Source of the DNA: Streptomyces sp. TLI_105
GTDB taxonomy: Bacteria; Actinomycetota; Actinomycetes; Streptomycetales; Streptomycetaceae
DNA length: 64,000 nt
Reading direction: 5' to 3'
Assembly (NCBI RefSeq): GCF_900105415.1
Contig: NZ_FNSM01000001.1
Coordinates: 8,502,001 to 8,566,000, forward strand
A model generated the notes under the pieces. That model was not told where the DNA came from and made no database searches. It saw only the letters and a list, made by a program, of their open reading frames with translations. The translations under genes were made by a program, and so were the position numbers. Positions 25,811 to 33,447 of this stretch are shown here, one piece after another (within the stretch, counting starts at the first letter, position 1; the number at the start of each line of letters is the position of its first letter).

Positions 25811-26708
25811 GAGCCTCTTCCATCCTGTGCCGGAGGGTGAAATGGGCTGGGTCAGCAAGTGTGGTGACGAGGCAGACCCCCTTGTCGTCGGCGTGGTGAT
25901 TCCACTCAACACGCCGGCGACCGAAGGGGCCCTGCTGGTTCCGTATCCTGCCATGCTCGACGTCCCGTATGAGCTCGTCGAGCATGTCGCCTGGTTGCTG
26001 TACGAGCACCGCCGGGCCCGCAACGCACGTTGGCGCAAGCTCGGATGCTTCGACCAGGCACTTCTCACGCTGGTACACCTGCGGAAGAACGAGACGTTCT
26101 CGCAGCTCGGAGCGGGTTTCGGGATATCCCAGGCCACCGCCTGGCGCTACGTCGACGAGACCTTGGACGTGCTGGCCGGCTGGGCGCCCGGTATCCACGA
26201 AGCTCTCACCGGCCTCGGTGAAGGCGACCACGTCGTCGTTGACGGCACCTTGATTCCCACCGACCGGATCCGCGCGGACGAGCCGTACTACTCGATGAAG
26301 CACCGCAAGCACGGCATGAACGTGCAGGTCATCGCCCGCCCCGACGGAACACCGCTCTGGTTCTCCCGCGCGACACCCGGCCGCACCCGCGATCTGACCG
26401 CGGCCCGAGCCCGTGGCATCGTCCAGGCCTGCCTGACCCGGCAGATCCTCGTCCTCGCCGACCGCGCCTGCCAGGACGTCGGCGCCACCGTCCGCACCCC
26501 GTATTACCACCACCGCGAACAACCCCCGGATTACCAGCAGTCCAACCATGACCACGCCCGCCTGCGGGCCCCGGGAGAACGCGCCTTCGCCCAGCTGAAG
26601 TCCTGGCGGCTACTCCGGCGGCCCCGATGCTCCACCCGCCGCATCAGCACCATCGTTCAGGCCGTTCACACGCTGCTGACCTGCAACTATCCAGGATGAA
26701 AGAGGTTC
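25811..26708 (+). mobile_element. Small IS with DDE_Tnp_4-type transposase and 17-bp TIRs
   Basis: Left end GAGCCTCTTCCATCCTG (25811-25827); right end, inverted, GAACCTCTTTCATCCTG (26692-26708): 15 of 17 positions match. The 0.9-kb element contains one intact transposase gene. The ends are related to those of the fragments at 37991, 40086 and 42854 (GAGCCTTTTCCAACCTC), so all belong to one IS group. Confidence 0.82.
25842..26699 (+). CDS. DDE_Tnp_4 transposase, intact
   Basis: 285 residues from ATG 25842, chosen for GGAGG five bases upstream. An N-terminal HTH region (ARWRKLGCFDQALLTLVHLR, NETFSQLGAGFGISQATAWR) is followed by the catalytic domain: VVVDGTLIPTDRI, KHRKHGMNVQVIARPDGTPL, LVLADRACQDVGATVR and APGERAFAQLKSWRLLRRPR. 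The three acidic residues (Asp, Asp, Glu) are present. It is the only transposase in the window with an uninterrupted gene and matching TIRs, so it may be active and could act on the related deleted copies. Confidence 0.88.
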   Translation: MGWVSKCGDEADPLVVGVVIPLNTPATEGALLVPYPAMLDVPYELVEHVAWLLYEHRRARNARWRKLGCFDQALLTLVHLRKNETFSQLGAGFGISQATAWRYVDETLDVLAGWAPGIHEALTGLGEGDHVVVDGTLIPTDRIRADEPYYSMKHRKHGMNVQVIARPDGTPLWFSRATPGRTRDLTAARARGIVQACLTRQILVLADRACQDVGATVRTPYYHHREQPPDYQQSNHDHARLRAPGERAFAQLKSWRLLRRPRCSTRRISTIVQAVHTLLTCNYPG

Positions 26709-26814
26709 AGCGACGGCTGAGCTTCTCCGAAGCGGGTTCTTCTCGCCTGACGGTGACCACACTGGACGTAGGCTGCGGGCAGCGAGTTCGTCCGAGCCTT
26801 GGAGGCATGCCGAC

Positions 26815-27531
26815 GTGAAGGCGACACTGAGTCTGTGGAAGCAGAACCTCGGCGCCTTACCGGAGTCGCTGTGGCAGCGGACCGAACTGCACGTGCTGAT
26901 CCTCGCGGACAACGCACTGACACGGATCTCGCCCCAGATCGCACGACTACGGCAGTTGCACACGCTGGACCTGGGCCACAACGATCTCGCCTCGGTCCCG
27001 GACGAGCTGACTGAGCTACCGCTCACCCAGTACCTGTACCTGCACGACAACCAGCTGAAAGAACTTCCCCGATCGCTCGGCCGGCTCACCGCCCTCCGAT
27101 ACCTCAACGTCGGGGGAAACCACCTCACCAGTCTCCCGGACACCATCGGCGAAATGGTCGGACTGGTGGAACTTCGGGCCGAGCACAATCGACTCACCGC
27201 CCTCCCCGAATCGATCGGCCGACTGCACCGGCTCCGCGAGCTATGGCTGCGGGGCAACGCACTCACGTGCCTGCCGGAATCCGTCGGCGCCCTGGCCGAA
27301 CTGCGCCACGTCGACCTACGAGAGAACGCCCTGCCGGACGTCCCAGAGGCCCTGGCGGGACTCTCACGGCTCCGCCATCTCGACCTGCGGAGCAACAGAC
27401 TCCACACCCTGCCGCGCTGGCTGCCCGAGCTCCCCTCACTCGAGAAACTGGACCTCCGCTGGAACAACATCGAGCCCGCGCCACGGCTGCTCGATCTCCT
27501 TGCGCGACGAGGATGCATCGTCTGGACGTAG
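26815..27531 (+). CDS. Leucine-rich-repeat protein
   Basis: 238 residues from GTG 26815 (GGAGG upstream). It is built almost entirely of 22-24-residue LRRs of the bacterial/SDS22-like type: LHVLILADNALTRISPQIAR, LHTLDLGHNDLASVPDEL, LRYLNVGGNHLTSLPDTIG, LRELWLRGNALTCLPESVG, LRHVDLRENALPDVPEALA, LRHLDLRSNRLHTLPRWLP; about nine repeats. No signal peptide or kinase domain is attached, so it is cytosolic and probably a protein-protein interaction module. No partner is evident. Confidence 0.9.
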   Translation: MKATLSLWKQNLGALPESLWQRTELHVLILADNALTRISPQIARLRQLHTLDLGHNDLASVPDELTELPLTQYLYLHDNQLKELPRSLGRLTALRYLNVGGNHLTSLPDTIGEMVGLVELRAEHNRLTALPESIGRLHRLRELWLRGNALTCLPESVGALAELRHVDLRENALPDVPEALAGLSRLRHLDLRSNRLHTLPRWLPELPSLEKLDLRWNNIEPAPRLLDLLARRGCIVWT

Positions 27532-27568
27532 AGAGCGTCCTCGGGGTGGTGCGAACTCAGAGTTACCG

Positions 27569-27622
27569 CACCACAGAAGTTGTGCCAGAACCCGAACGGG
27601 TTCTGGCACAACTTCTGTGGTG
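27569..27622. repeat. 54-bp palindrome made of two 26-bp inverted arms (IS-end relic)
   Basis: Arms 27569-27594 and 27597-27622 are perfect inverted repeats (core CAGAAGTTGTGCCAGAACCC) separated only by AA. The arm core recurs with differences at 27728 and at about 2049, each time followed by similar DNA (TTCTCxxGxACxAAGCCACGCC). The simplest reading is that the arm is an IS terminal repeat and this locus is an element reduced to its two ends. It could also function as a bidirectional terminator after the LRR gene. Confidence 0.6.
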
Positions 27623-27720
27623 TCGAGTCGAAGCTCGTTGACCGAGGCCGGAGTACGCCGGGAACCGGCAAGTCAGCCGCTTGACCTGAGGCAGACACAA
27701 ACCCGGGCGGTGTGGCTCCA

Positions 27721-27780
27721 CGGAAGTTGTGCCAGAGCCCCTTCTCACGTACGAAGCCACGCCGGGGCAAGCGTCGCTGG
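27721..27780. repeat. Single copy of the repeat also seen at ~2043
   Basis: CGGAAGTTGTGCCAGAGCCC (27720 onward) continuing CTTCTCACGTACGAAGCCAC matches, with scattered differences over about 55 bases, the stretch at 2043-2100 (CGGAATGTGTGCCAGAACCC, GTTCTCATGGACAAAGCCAC). It shares its start with the palindrome arms at 27569. It is interpreted as one end of the same unidentified mobile element. Confidence 0.5.
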
Positions 27781-27793
27781 GACTGATCTGGCG

Positions 27794-28378
27794 ATGGTCT
27801 TTGACCAGCTGATGAGCACGGAACCGTTTCGGAAGAATTGGGTGGTCCGTGTGGCGAGCGTCCCGGCATTCTGGTTTCAAGATGAGGGGGCGTGTGCGTC
27901 GAGCGATCAGGTGGAGATCGAGCAGAAGAACCGGCAGTGTCTTGAGCCGTTCGTGGTGCGAGCGCGCCGTGTGACAGAGCACTCCCTTGCTGATGACTGG
28001 GAGAAGCTCGTGGAGCTCATCGACCCGAAGTTCGGGTTCCGTTCCGAGAACGGTGAGGCCCGGATCTGGCATGAGCTGCCGGCCGAGGAGGTAGTCGAGT
28101 CCGCTGCGGCGCGGATCCGGCCGATCCTCTTGGAGGCCGAGGACCGCTTCCACATGAAGGCGTTGAAAGCACTGGGCTACGCCTGCTGGGAGCTGCCGCG
28201 GGACGCGGAGTGGATACGAGCAGTACGCGCCGAGTGGAAGAAGCGGGTGGCGCCCGCCACACCTGCGGAGGCCGCTTACCGGGTCTTGGCCGACCCCTGC
28301 GTGCCGACGGGGGCCCAGGACGGACCCTCGGCAAGATCCGAAGGGCGGGGACCAACACCCCACGGCTTGACGGCTTAA
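27794..28378 (+). CDS. Hypothetical protein, 194 aa
   Basis: The start is uncertain: ATG 27794 (MVFDQLMSTEPFRKNWVVRV) is chosen because the sequence upstream is repeat DNA; ATG 27812 is an alternative. Visible features are KNWVVRVASVPAFWFQDEGA, an acidic/aromatic central part (DDWEKLVELIDPKFGFRSEN, ARIWHELPAEEVVESAAARI) and a helical stretch rich in Trp (CWELPRDAEWIRAVRAEW). No family is recognised. Codon use is like the neighbouring real genes, so I think it is expressed. It may have been shortened or given a new 5' end by the adjacent mobile-element relic. Confidence 0.55.
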   Translation: MVFDQLMSTEPFRKNWVVRVASVPAFWFQDEGACASSDQVEIEQKNRQCLEPFVVRARRVTEHSLADDWEKLVELIDPKFGFRSENGEARIWHELPAEEVVESAAARIRPILLEAEDRFHMKALKALGYACWELPRDAEWIRAVRAEWKKRVAPATPAEAAYRVLADPCVPTGAQDGPSARSEGRGPTPHGLTA

Positions 28379-28490
28379 CTGCATGAGGTGTCCTTCCCAC
28401 GCGATAGCCGTGGGGAAGAGGAGCGGTTGCTGGCGGGCCTGACCTGTTGTCCGTGCCGCGTTGTCGGTGGTGGTTGAGAAGCTGACCGGT

Positions 28491-28736
28491 ATGAACAGCG
28501 ACGAGCAGCTGTTGCGCGGTCGGGTCTACGGCCGCGATCACGACGACCCCGATCCGGGTCCGCGGCCGGACCGAACCTACGCCGAACTCGTCGGCGGCCC
28601 GCTGGACGGTCTTCTGCTGGACATCCACGGATGTCGGACCAAGGAGGTCGACGACGGCGTCGCCCTGACCACCGAACTCGGCCGGTGGCTCGGAGGTCGG
28701 GCGCTGTACGACCCGCGCCTTTCCGCCGTCGGCTGA
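28491..28736 (+). CDS. Small hypothetical protein, 81 aa
   Basis: ATG 28491; GAGAAG lies 13 bases upstream. An acidic, Gly/Asp-rich protein (GRVYGRDHDDPDPGPRPDRT, YAELVGGPLDGLLLDIHGC, DGVALTTELG). 'ELVGGPLDGLLLD' is typical of small actinobacterial proteins of unknown function. It may form a unit with the following TipAS-like gene, but 170 bases separate them. Confidence 0.55.
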   Translation: MNSDEQLLRGRVYGRDHDDPDPGPRPDRTYAELVGGPLDGLLLDIHGCRTKEVDDGVALTTELGRWLGGRALYDPRLSAVG

Positions 28737-28904
28737 CCGGGACGGAGCGCCGGAGGGTCCGAGAAATGGTTTGCCGACCCGGTGGCTGTGTGTCACCGTT
28801 CGGCCTGGACCGGAAGTTGATCATCGGCGGTCGGTCGATGTCGACATGTCGGCGGCCTCTCGGGGATCCACCGGAGAGGTGACGAAACGAGGGGAACCGG
28901 TGTC

Positions 28905-29312
28905 GTGGGGAACAGTTACGAGGACGAGTGTCGCCGGTCGTTGGCCGAGGAGCAGGCGAGGAGCCTTGCCGGGACCAATGACTGGGAACATGTGGACAGG
29001 GAGCGGGTACACCAGGACTGGGACGTCCTGTACCGGGAGATCACGGCTTTCCTGGACGGCGGCTCCCTGCCCGGGGACCAGCAGATCCAGGAGCTCGTCC
29101 GCAGGCACTTCGACATCGTCTGCCGGTTCTACACCCCCTCCAGGGAGGCTTACGTCGGCATGTCGCTCTTCTACGCCGAGGACGAGGCCATGAGGGCGTT
29201 CCACGATTCCTACCACCCCGGGCTGGTGGAGTTCCTGGGCGCCGCGATCAAGGTGTTCGCCGAGCAGGGGAGCGGGTTCGCCCCCAGCGCACGGGCCGAG
29301 GCTTCGGCGTAG
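28905..29312 (+). CDS. Stand-alone TipAS-type antibiotic-recognition domain protein
   Basis: 135 residues from GTG 28905 (GAGGGGA upstream). The sequence aligns by pattern with the C-terminal ligand-binding half of TipA: WEHVDRERVHQDWDVLYREI, GSLPGDQQIQELVRRHFDIV, CRFYTPSREAYVGMSLFYAE and FHDSYHPGLVEFLGAAIKVF. There is no MerR DNA-binding domain, so it resembles TipAS alone, which sequesters thiopeptides or similar antibiotics. An immunity/titration role is plausible but inferred. It is the only such gene here and no biosynthetic cluster is adjacent. Confidence 0.78.
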   Translation: MGNSYEDECRRSLAEEQARSLAGTNDWEHVDRERVHQDWDVLYREITAFLDGGSLPGDQQIQELVRRHFDIVCRFYTPSREAYVGMSLFYAEDEAMRAFHDSYHPGLVEFLGAAIKVFAEQGSGFAPSARAEASA

Positions 29313-29499
29313 TCGCGCGACACGGGCCAGGACATGCAGGGGCGGGTGCGCCGTAGTCGTATGACCGGCAGTCATGATCAGGTCGTAGTGACCGGCGAGA
29401 ACGGCGTAGGAGTGGGCCACATTCCGCACCGTAGTCAGCATAGGCGTCGGCTGATAGGGCAGATCGAGCTGACCGGGCGTGCAGTCTGCGGAACATCGG

Positions 29500-29740
29500 G
29501 ACGACCAACGGTCCTCCGCAGTGGTGTCGGTACCTCGACGCGGTGAACCTCAAGACGAACGCGGCCACGGCCCGACGGCTCGAACTCCAGACTGCGCCCC
29601 CGCTTACCAGCAGGCGCGGGCCAGCCCGGGTGACGGCCCCAGCGCGGGTTCTCGACGATGTACCGGGTGCTCATGCCGCACTGCGCGGCGATCTCGCGAA
29701 GGTGACGCCCTCCCTCCCGGCCGGGGGAGCGGGGTGCCGG
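29500..29740 (-). pseudogene. Frameshifted HTH DNA-binding protein remnant
   Basis: The minus strand reads GRHLREIAAQCGMSTRYIVE then NPRWGRHPGWPAPAGKRGRS and LEFEP. A one-base shift gives AVAAFVLRFTASRYRHH. 'EIAAxCGMSxRYIxxNxRWG-HPxWPxPxGKRGR-xE-xPxAVxAFV' is the pattern of small Streptomyces HTH proteins. It has no start codon at the proper place and is shifted, so it is a remnant. Surrounding bases 29313-29500 and 29741-29865 show no gene. Confidence 0.5.
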
Positions 29741-29865
29741 TGGCTACCGTGGTGACCGGTTCTCCTCTGGGGAATCTGCTGGCCGACGGGGCTTGCTCAC
29801 CACCTTCGGGTGGCGGTCTTCAAACCAGGCCCCGTCGGCCCTTTCCTTGTGCGCGACGGAGCCGG

Positions 29866-30129
29866 TCAGGCGGCCAGGGCCGTGCGCGCGGCGTGCAGGG
29901 CGTCGTCGAGGGTGTCGGCGGTGCGGTCGTGCCCAGCGGACCCGCTCGCCTCGTCCGGGTCGATGCTCCATCCCCAGCCGGTCTCGGGGTGCCCGTCGAT
30001 GACGACGGTGTGGTCGCCCAGGGTGACGGTGAGGGAGAGGCTCCCTCCGGGGTGGGTGGCGGTCTCGATCGCGGCCCCGGGGCCGAGGATGTGGGCGGCG
30101 GCGGAGCGGGCTTCGTCTGTGCTGGTCAT
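29866..30129 (-). CDS. Small hypothetical protein, 87 aa
   Basis: ATG 30129 with GAGGAGAA five bases upstream. The protein (MTSTDEARSAAAHILGPGAA, GSLSLTVTLGDHTVVIDGHP, ETGWGWSIDPDEASG, ADTLDDALHAARTALAA) looks like a compact alpha/beta fold with a C-terminal helix. I do not recognise the family. It follows the broken VOC gene on the same strand with almost no gap and may once have been its operon partner. Confidence 0.65.
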   Translation of the reverse strand: MTSTDEARSAAAHILGPGAAIETATHPGGSLSLTVTLGDHTVVIDGHPETGWGWSIDPDEASGSAGHDRTADTLDDALHAARTALAA

Positions 30130-30139
30130 GGGGTTCTCC

Positions 30140-30427
30140 TCATGGGGGACGGTGAGAACGACGGTGCGGTCATCGGGGTCGGTCAGAACCTGCAGGCCCG
30201 GGTGGCACCGGCGCCGGCGGGTGCGGTCAGGCCGAGCCGGAGATAGCCGGTGGTTGGCGGTGCCCGGTCGGGTACAGCTCCAGGACGGCGCCGTGCGCGA
30301 GCGTTGCGGCGTAGCGCTCGGGGCCGGTGCCGTGCTGCTCGCGTACAAGCGTGAGCCCGAGGCCGCTGTAGAAGTCGCGGCAGGCGCCGAGCCGGTCGGT
30401 GTAGAGAACGATCAGATCGTTGATCAT
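30140..30427 (-). pseudogene. VOC/glyoxalase-family protein with frameshifts
   Basis: The start MINDLIVLYTDRLGACRDFY then SGLGLTLVREQHGTGPERYA and VLELYPTGHRQ is in one frame. The next part (TGYLRLGLTAPAGAGATRAC) is in a second, and the end (LTDPDDRTVVLTVP) is in a third. Together they make one complete ~95-residue VOC domain of the small resistance/lyase-like type. Two single-base shifts separate the pieces. An AGGAG sequence sits before the ATG/GTG, so the promoter end is intact; this is either recent decay or base-calling error. Confidence 0.7.
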
Positions 30428-30589
30428 CACTGGCGCTCCTGGGGTCTGTGGTAGCCGTGAGAGGGAGGGGCGCCCGCCCCCCCCCGGTTGCTCCCAAAGG
30501 GGGCAGGTGGTCTAGCGGCCTCCTGCTCACTTGTAGACCTCCTCGCCGGTGCGCCTGCTCGTGATCCTCAGTGTTCCGTCGGGTTCCGC

Positions 30590-31210
30590 CTAGATCACAT
30601 TGCCCTTGGTGACTGCGATCAACCTGCCAGGGATGTCGTAGGCATTGTCGGTATGTAGATGTTGGGGTTTGAAGTGACGTCTGCGGTGAGGATCGTGTTT
30701 CGTTTGGAAGCCCACGATCATGGGTTCCAGGGCCTGGCTGTCGTGGGTGTGGGCGGCCGGGGTGCCGACGAGGAGGGGCAGGCCGTTCGCGTCCGACAGG
30801 ACGTGCATTTCGGAACCCGCTTTGCCACGGTCCACGGGGCCCGGACCGGTGGGTTCGCCCCCCTTTTTTCGCCCTGACGTGGGCGCAGTCGAGGACGGCG
30901 CGGACAGGTCGAGCAGGTCGGCGTCGTCGAGACGGTGCAGGACCTCCTCGTGCAGCCGGCCCCGCACCCCGGCACGGGACCAGATCAGGAACCGGCGATG
31001 GGCTGTCGACTTCGAGACCCCGAAGCAGGGTGGCAGGGCCCGCCAGGCGCAACCAGACACCAGCACGTAGATGATCGCGGCGAACAGCGTTCCATCGGGC
31101 GTGTCCTGCGTCCCGCCGCCCTGTGGCCGTACCCTCGACGGCGGGATCAGTGGCTTCGCGATCTCCCACAGCCCGTCCGGAACAATCCAACTCCACGTAC
31201 CCCGCCCCAT
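30590..31210 (-). pseudogene. IS5-family transposase, 3'-truncated
   Basis: The start GRGTWSWIVPDGLWEIAKPL (31210) is followed by FAAIIYVLVSGCAWRALPPC and HRRFLIWSRAGVRGRLHEEV. The first-Asp segment VLDCAHVRAKKGG is in the alternate frame. The run AAAAAAGGGGGG (30858-30869, minus strand) is the expected slippage site back to EMHVLSDANGLPLLVGTPAA. Sequence stops matching the family after DNAYD; the remaining IPGRLIAVTKGNVI then a stop comes from unrelated DNA whose frame seems to continue after the stop (AEPDGTLRITSRRTGEEVYK). The copy lacks the Glu domain. Confidence 0.78.
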
Positions 31211-31278
31211 GACGGTCTCAGCGACCGGCTCACCACATAGGACACGGTCTTAGCGGCCAGGACCGGACCCGGCCCTGC

Positions 31279-32244
31279 TCACTCCTCCGTGAGCAGGGCC
31301 ACGGTCGTGCGTACGGTGGCGTCGGGGTCGTCCGCGAGCAGCGCGAGCACGGCCTCCGCCGCAGGCGTCCCGCATGCGACGAGTCCTTCCACGGCGGCAT
31401 CGCGGACGGCGGGGGAGGGGTCGCGGCCGAGGGCCGTGAGGAGGGCGGCGGAGGCTTCGGTACGCCGGTAGGCGACCGCCTCGGCGACGGTCTGCCGTAC
31501 GTCGGTCACGGCGTCGCCCGCCAGCTCCCGCAGCAGCTCGTCCGCCCCCGGCGTCGACCAGCGGGCCACCGCCCGCGCGAGCCCCTGCCGGACGCGGGCG
31601 TCCGGGTGGCCCGCGAGGGGCGCGAGCCGTTCCACCGGGCCGCGCCGGCGGAGCCCGTACCACTGGAGCGTGTCACGCAACGCGGCCGTGTCCGCCCGCG
31701 CCTCGGCCCGCTCCAGCCGTGCGAGGAGTACGCGCGAGGCGGGCGCGGGCCCGTCCAACGGGTGCGGCCGCCGCTCCCGAAGCCGCCGGGACCCGTACGC
31801 GCCGGGCTGGACGCACCCCGCGCAGACACACGGCGTGACCCCATGGGCCCCGGGGAAATACCGCCACCCGGCGACCTGCCGCACCGCCCGCACCTGCCGC
31901 ACCTCGCCCCGCGCGATCGTCCGAGGCAGGAACACCTCCCACCCGAGCGCCCCGTCCCCCAACTCCCTTATCCGCCGCACCGCTTCGGCCGCCGTGAGCT
32001 CGTCGAAGCTCCGCCCGTACCGCCCCACGGCCACCGGCTCCCCGTCCGGCAGCCGCACCTGCACGGCGACGACCCCCCGCGACCCCGGCCGCCGGGCCAG
32101 CTCCCGCAGCCACTGGTGCGTCAACGCGTACGAGGCCAGGACGGGGAACAGATAGACCCCCCGCCGCTCCCCCCGCGCCTTGATCCCGCTCCGCCGAATG
32201 CCCGCCGCGCAGGCGGCGGGTGTCAGGTGCACGAAGGTTGCCAT
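31279..32244 (-). CDS. HEAT-repeat protein with ART-like N-terminal region
   Basis: 321 residues from ATG 32244. The C-terminal ~130 residues form about four HEAT/PBS-lyase-type repeats (HPDARVRQGLARAVARW, DAVTDVRQTVAEAVAYRRTE, DPSPAVRDAAVEGLVACGTP, DPDATVRTTVALL). The N-terminal half (MATFVHLTPAACAAGIRRSG, RRGVYLFPVLASYALTHQWL, VAVQVRLPDGEPVAVGRYG, WEVFLPRTIARGEV) resembles the opening of small ADP-ribosyl- or RNA-phosphotransferase-like folds, but this is only a resemblance. Two CxxC-type cysteines (CVCAGC) lie between. Cytosolic; function unknown. Its 3' end is close to the right end of an IS5 remnant. Confidence 0.75.
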   Translation of the reverse strand: MATFVHLTPAACAAGIRRSGIKARGERRGVYLFPVLASYALTHQWLRELARRPGSRGVVAVQVRLPDGEPVAVGRYGRSFDELTAAEAVRRIRELGDGALGWEVFLPRTIARGEVRQVRAVRQVAGWRYFPGAHGVTPCVCAGCVQPGAYGSRRLRERRPHPLDGPAPASRVLLARLERAEARADTAALRDTLQWYGLRRRGPVERLAPLAGHPDARVRQGLARAVARWSTPGADELLRELAGDAVTDVRQTVAEAVAYRRTEASAALLTALGRDPSPAVRDAAVEGLVACGTPAAEAVLALLADDPDATVRTTVALLTEE

Positions 32245-32279
32245 GGGGAGATGCTAGGCCGGTTACCGGCCGATCTGGG

Positions 32280-33257
32280 CTAGTGATCTGAGTCGGAGAT
32301 TCGTCGTCGGTCGGGCATGAGTCGTCCGGGTCCGAAGATTCCGCCGTTGTCAGTGACCGATGCCCAGTGGGCGGTGCTGGAAGGCTGGTTACGTCGCCGC
32401 ACGACGGCCCAGGCTCTGGCCCAGAGGTCGCGGATCGTGCTGGAGTGCGCCAAGGGCCACTCGATCATGGAAGTGTCGCGCCGGCTGCGGATCGCTCCGG
32501 ACACGGTCCGCACCTGGCGGCGGCGTTTCATCGAACGTGGCCTGGACGGCTTGTGCGACGAACCGCGGCCCGGCGTCCCGCGGAAGATCACCGATGCCGA
32601 CGTCGAGCGGGTCATCGTCAAGACCCTGGAGGAGACGCCGAAGAACGCCACCCACTGGTCGACGAGGTCGATGGCCGCGGCGACGGGCATGTCGCAGTCG
32701 ACCATCTCGCGGATCTGGCGGGCCTTCGCGCTGGCGCCGCACCGGTCGCAGACGTTCAAGCTGTCCACGGATCCGTTGTTCATCGACAAGGTCCGCGACG
32801 TCGTCGGTCTGTATCTCGACCCGCCGGAGAAGGCTCTGGTGCTCTGTGTGGACGAGAAGTCGCAGATCCAGGCCCTGGACCGGTCCCAGCCGGTCCTGCC
32901 GATGATGCCCGGGGTGCCCGAACGCCGCAGCCACGACTACCTCCGGGCCGGCACGACCACTCTCTTCGCCGCCCGCGAGGTCGCCACCGGCAAGGTCATC
33001 GGCTCCCCGCACCGCCGCCACCGGGCAGCGGAGTTCAAGAAGTTCCTGAGCAAGCTGGACAAGGAAGTCCCGGCTGATCTGCAGGTTCATCTGATCCTGG
33101 ACAACTACGCGACCCACAAGACACCCGACATCAAACGGTGGCTGCTGGCCCGCAAACGGTGGCTGCTGGCCCGCCCGCGGTTCCACCTGCACTTGCCGAC
33201 GAGATCCTCGACAAGGTCGCCGCCTACTGCCGACGAATCTCTGACTCAGATCACTAG
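32280..33257 (+). mobile_element. Internally deleted IS630-family element with 27-bp TIRs
   Basis: Left end CTAGTGATCTGAGTCGGAGA (32280) plus TTCGTCG; right end, inverted (33231-33257), is identical at 26 of 27 positions. TA dinucleotides are at both borders, as expected for IS630/Tc1 target duplication. Inside is an IS630 transposase with an internal deletion of the third catalytic region. Confidence 0.85.
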
Positions 33258-33306
33258 GCCCGGAGGTGCCGAAGCGGACCTCGACCCACTCTGTGAGCTG
33301 ATCTGA
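32317..33306 (+). pseudogene. IS630-family transposase lacking its last catalytic region
   Basis: The ATG at 32317 starts MSRPGPKIPPLSVTDAQWAV. HTH region: GHSIMEVSRRLRIAPDTVRT, HWSTRSMAAATGMSQSTISR. Catalytic residues: ALVLCVDEKSQIQALDRSQP (first Asp) and LQVHLILDNYATHKTPDIKR (second Asp). The segment KRWLLAR is duplicated in tandem (21-bp repeat), then PRFHLHLP joins out of frame to the natural C-terminal coding end (DEILDKVAAYCRRISDSDH read in another frame). The SSWLN...E region is thus deleted and the actual frame runs past the element into flanking DNA. Confidence 0.85.
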
Positions 33307-33324
33307 TGGCTTGGCCCGCAGGGA

Positions 33325-33345
33325 GCAGCAGGCGCCTGCTGCTCG
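33325..33345. terminator. Possible terminator 3' of the metalloprotease gene
   Basis: GAGCAGCAGGCGCCTGCTGC followed by TC is a nearly loopless inverted repeat about 100 bases beyond the protease stop. There is no clear T-run. It is as likely to be a simple palindrome. Confidence 0.3.
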
Positions 33346-33447
33346 CAGACTGAGCAGGGGCGCCCACTGGGCCGAAACGCGCGGCAGGCCCAGCCGGTTC
33401 TCACCAGCCGGGCCCACCGGACGCACCCGCGGAGCCTGTGGGAAGGA

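Noticed and set aside
29334..29546. A 70-codon plus-strand ORF after the TipAS-like gene
   Set aside because: No ribosome-binding site, no family pattern, and it overlaps the HTH remnant on the other strand.
30533..30600. A small gene end reading AEPDGTLRITSRRTGEEVYK after the IS5 remnant
   Set aside because: It is protein-like but has an in-frame TAG before it and no start; it is kept only as a note under the IS5 fragment.
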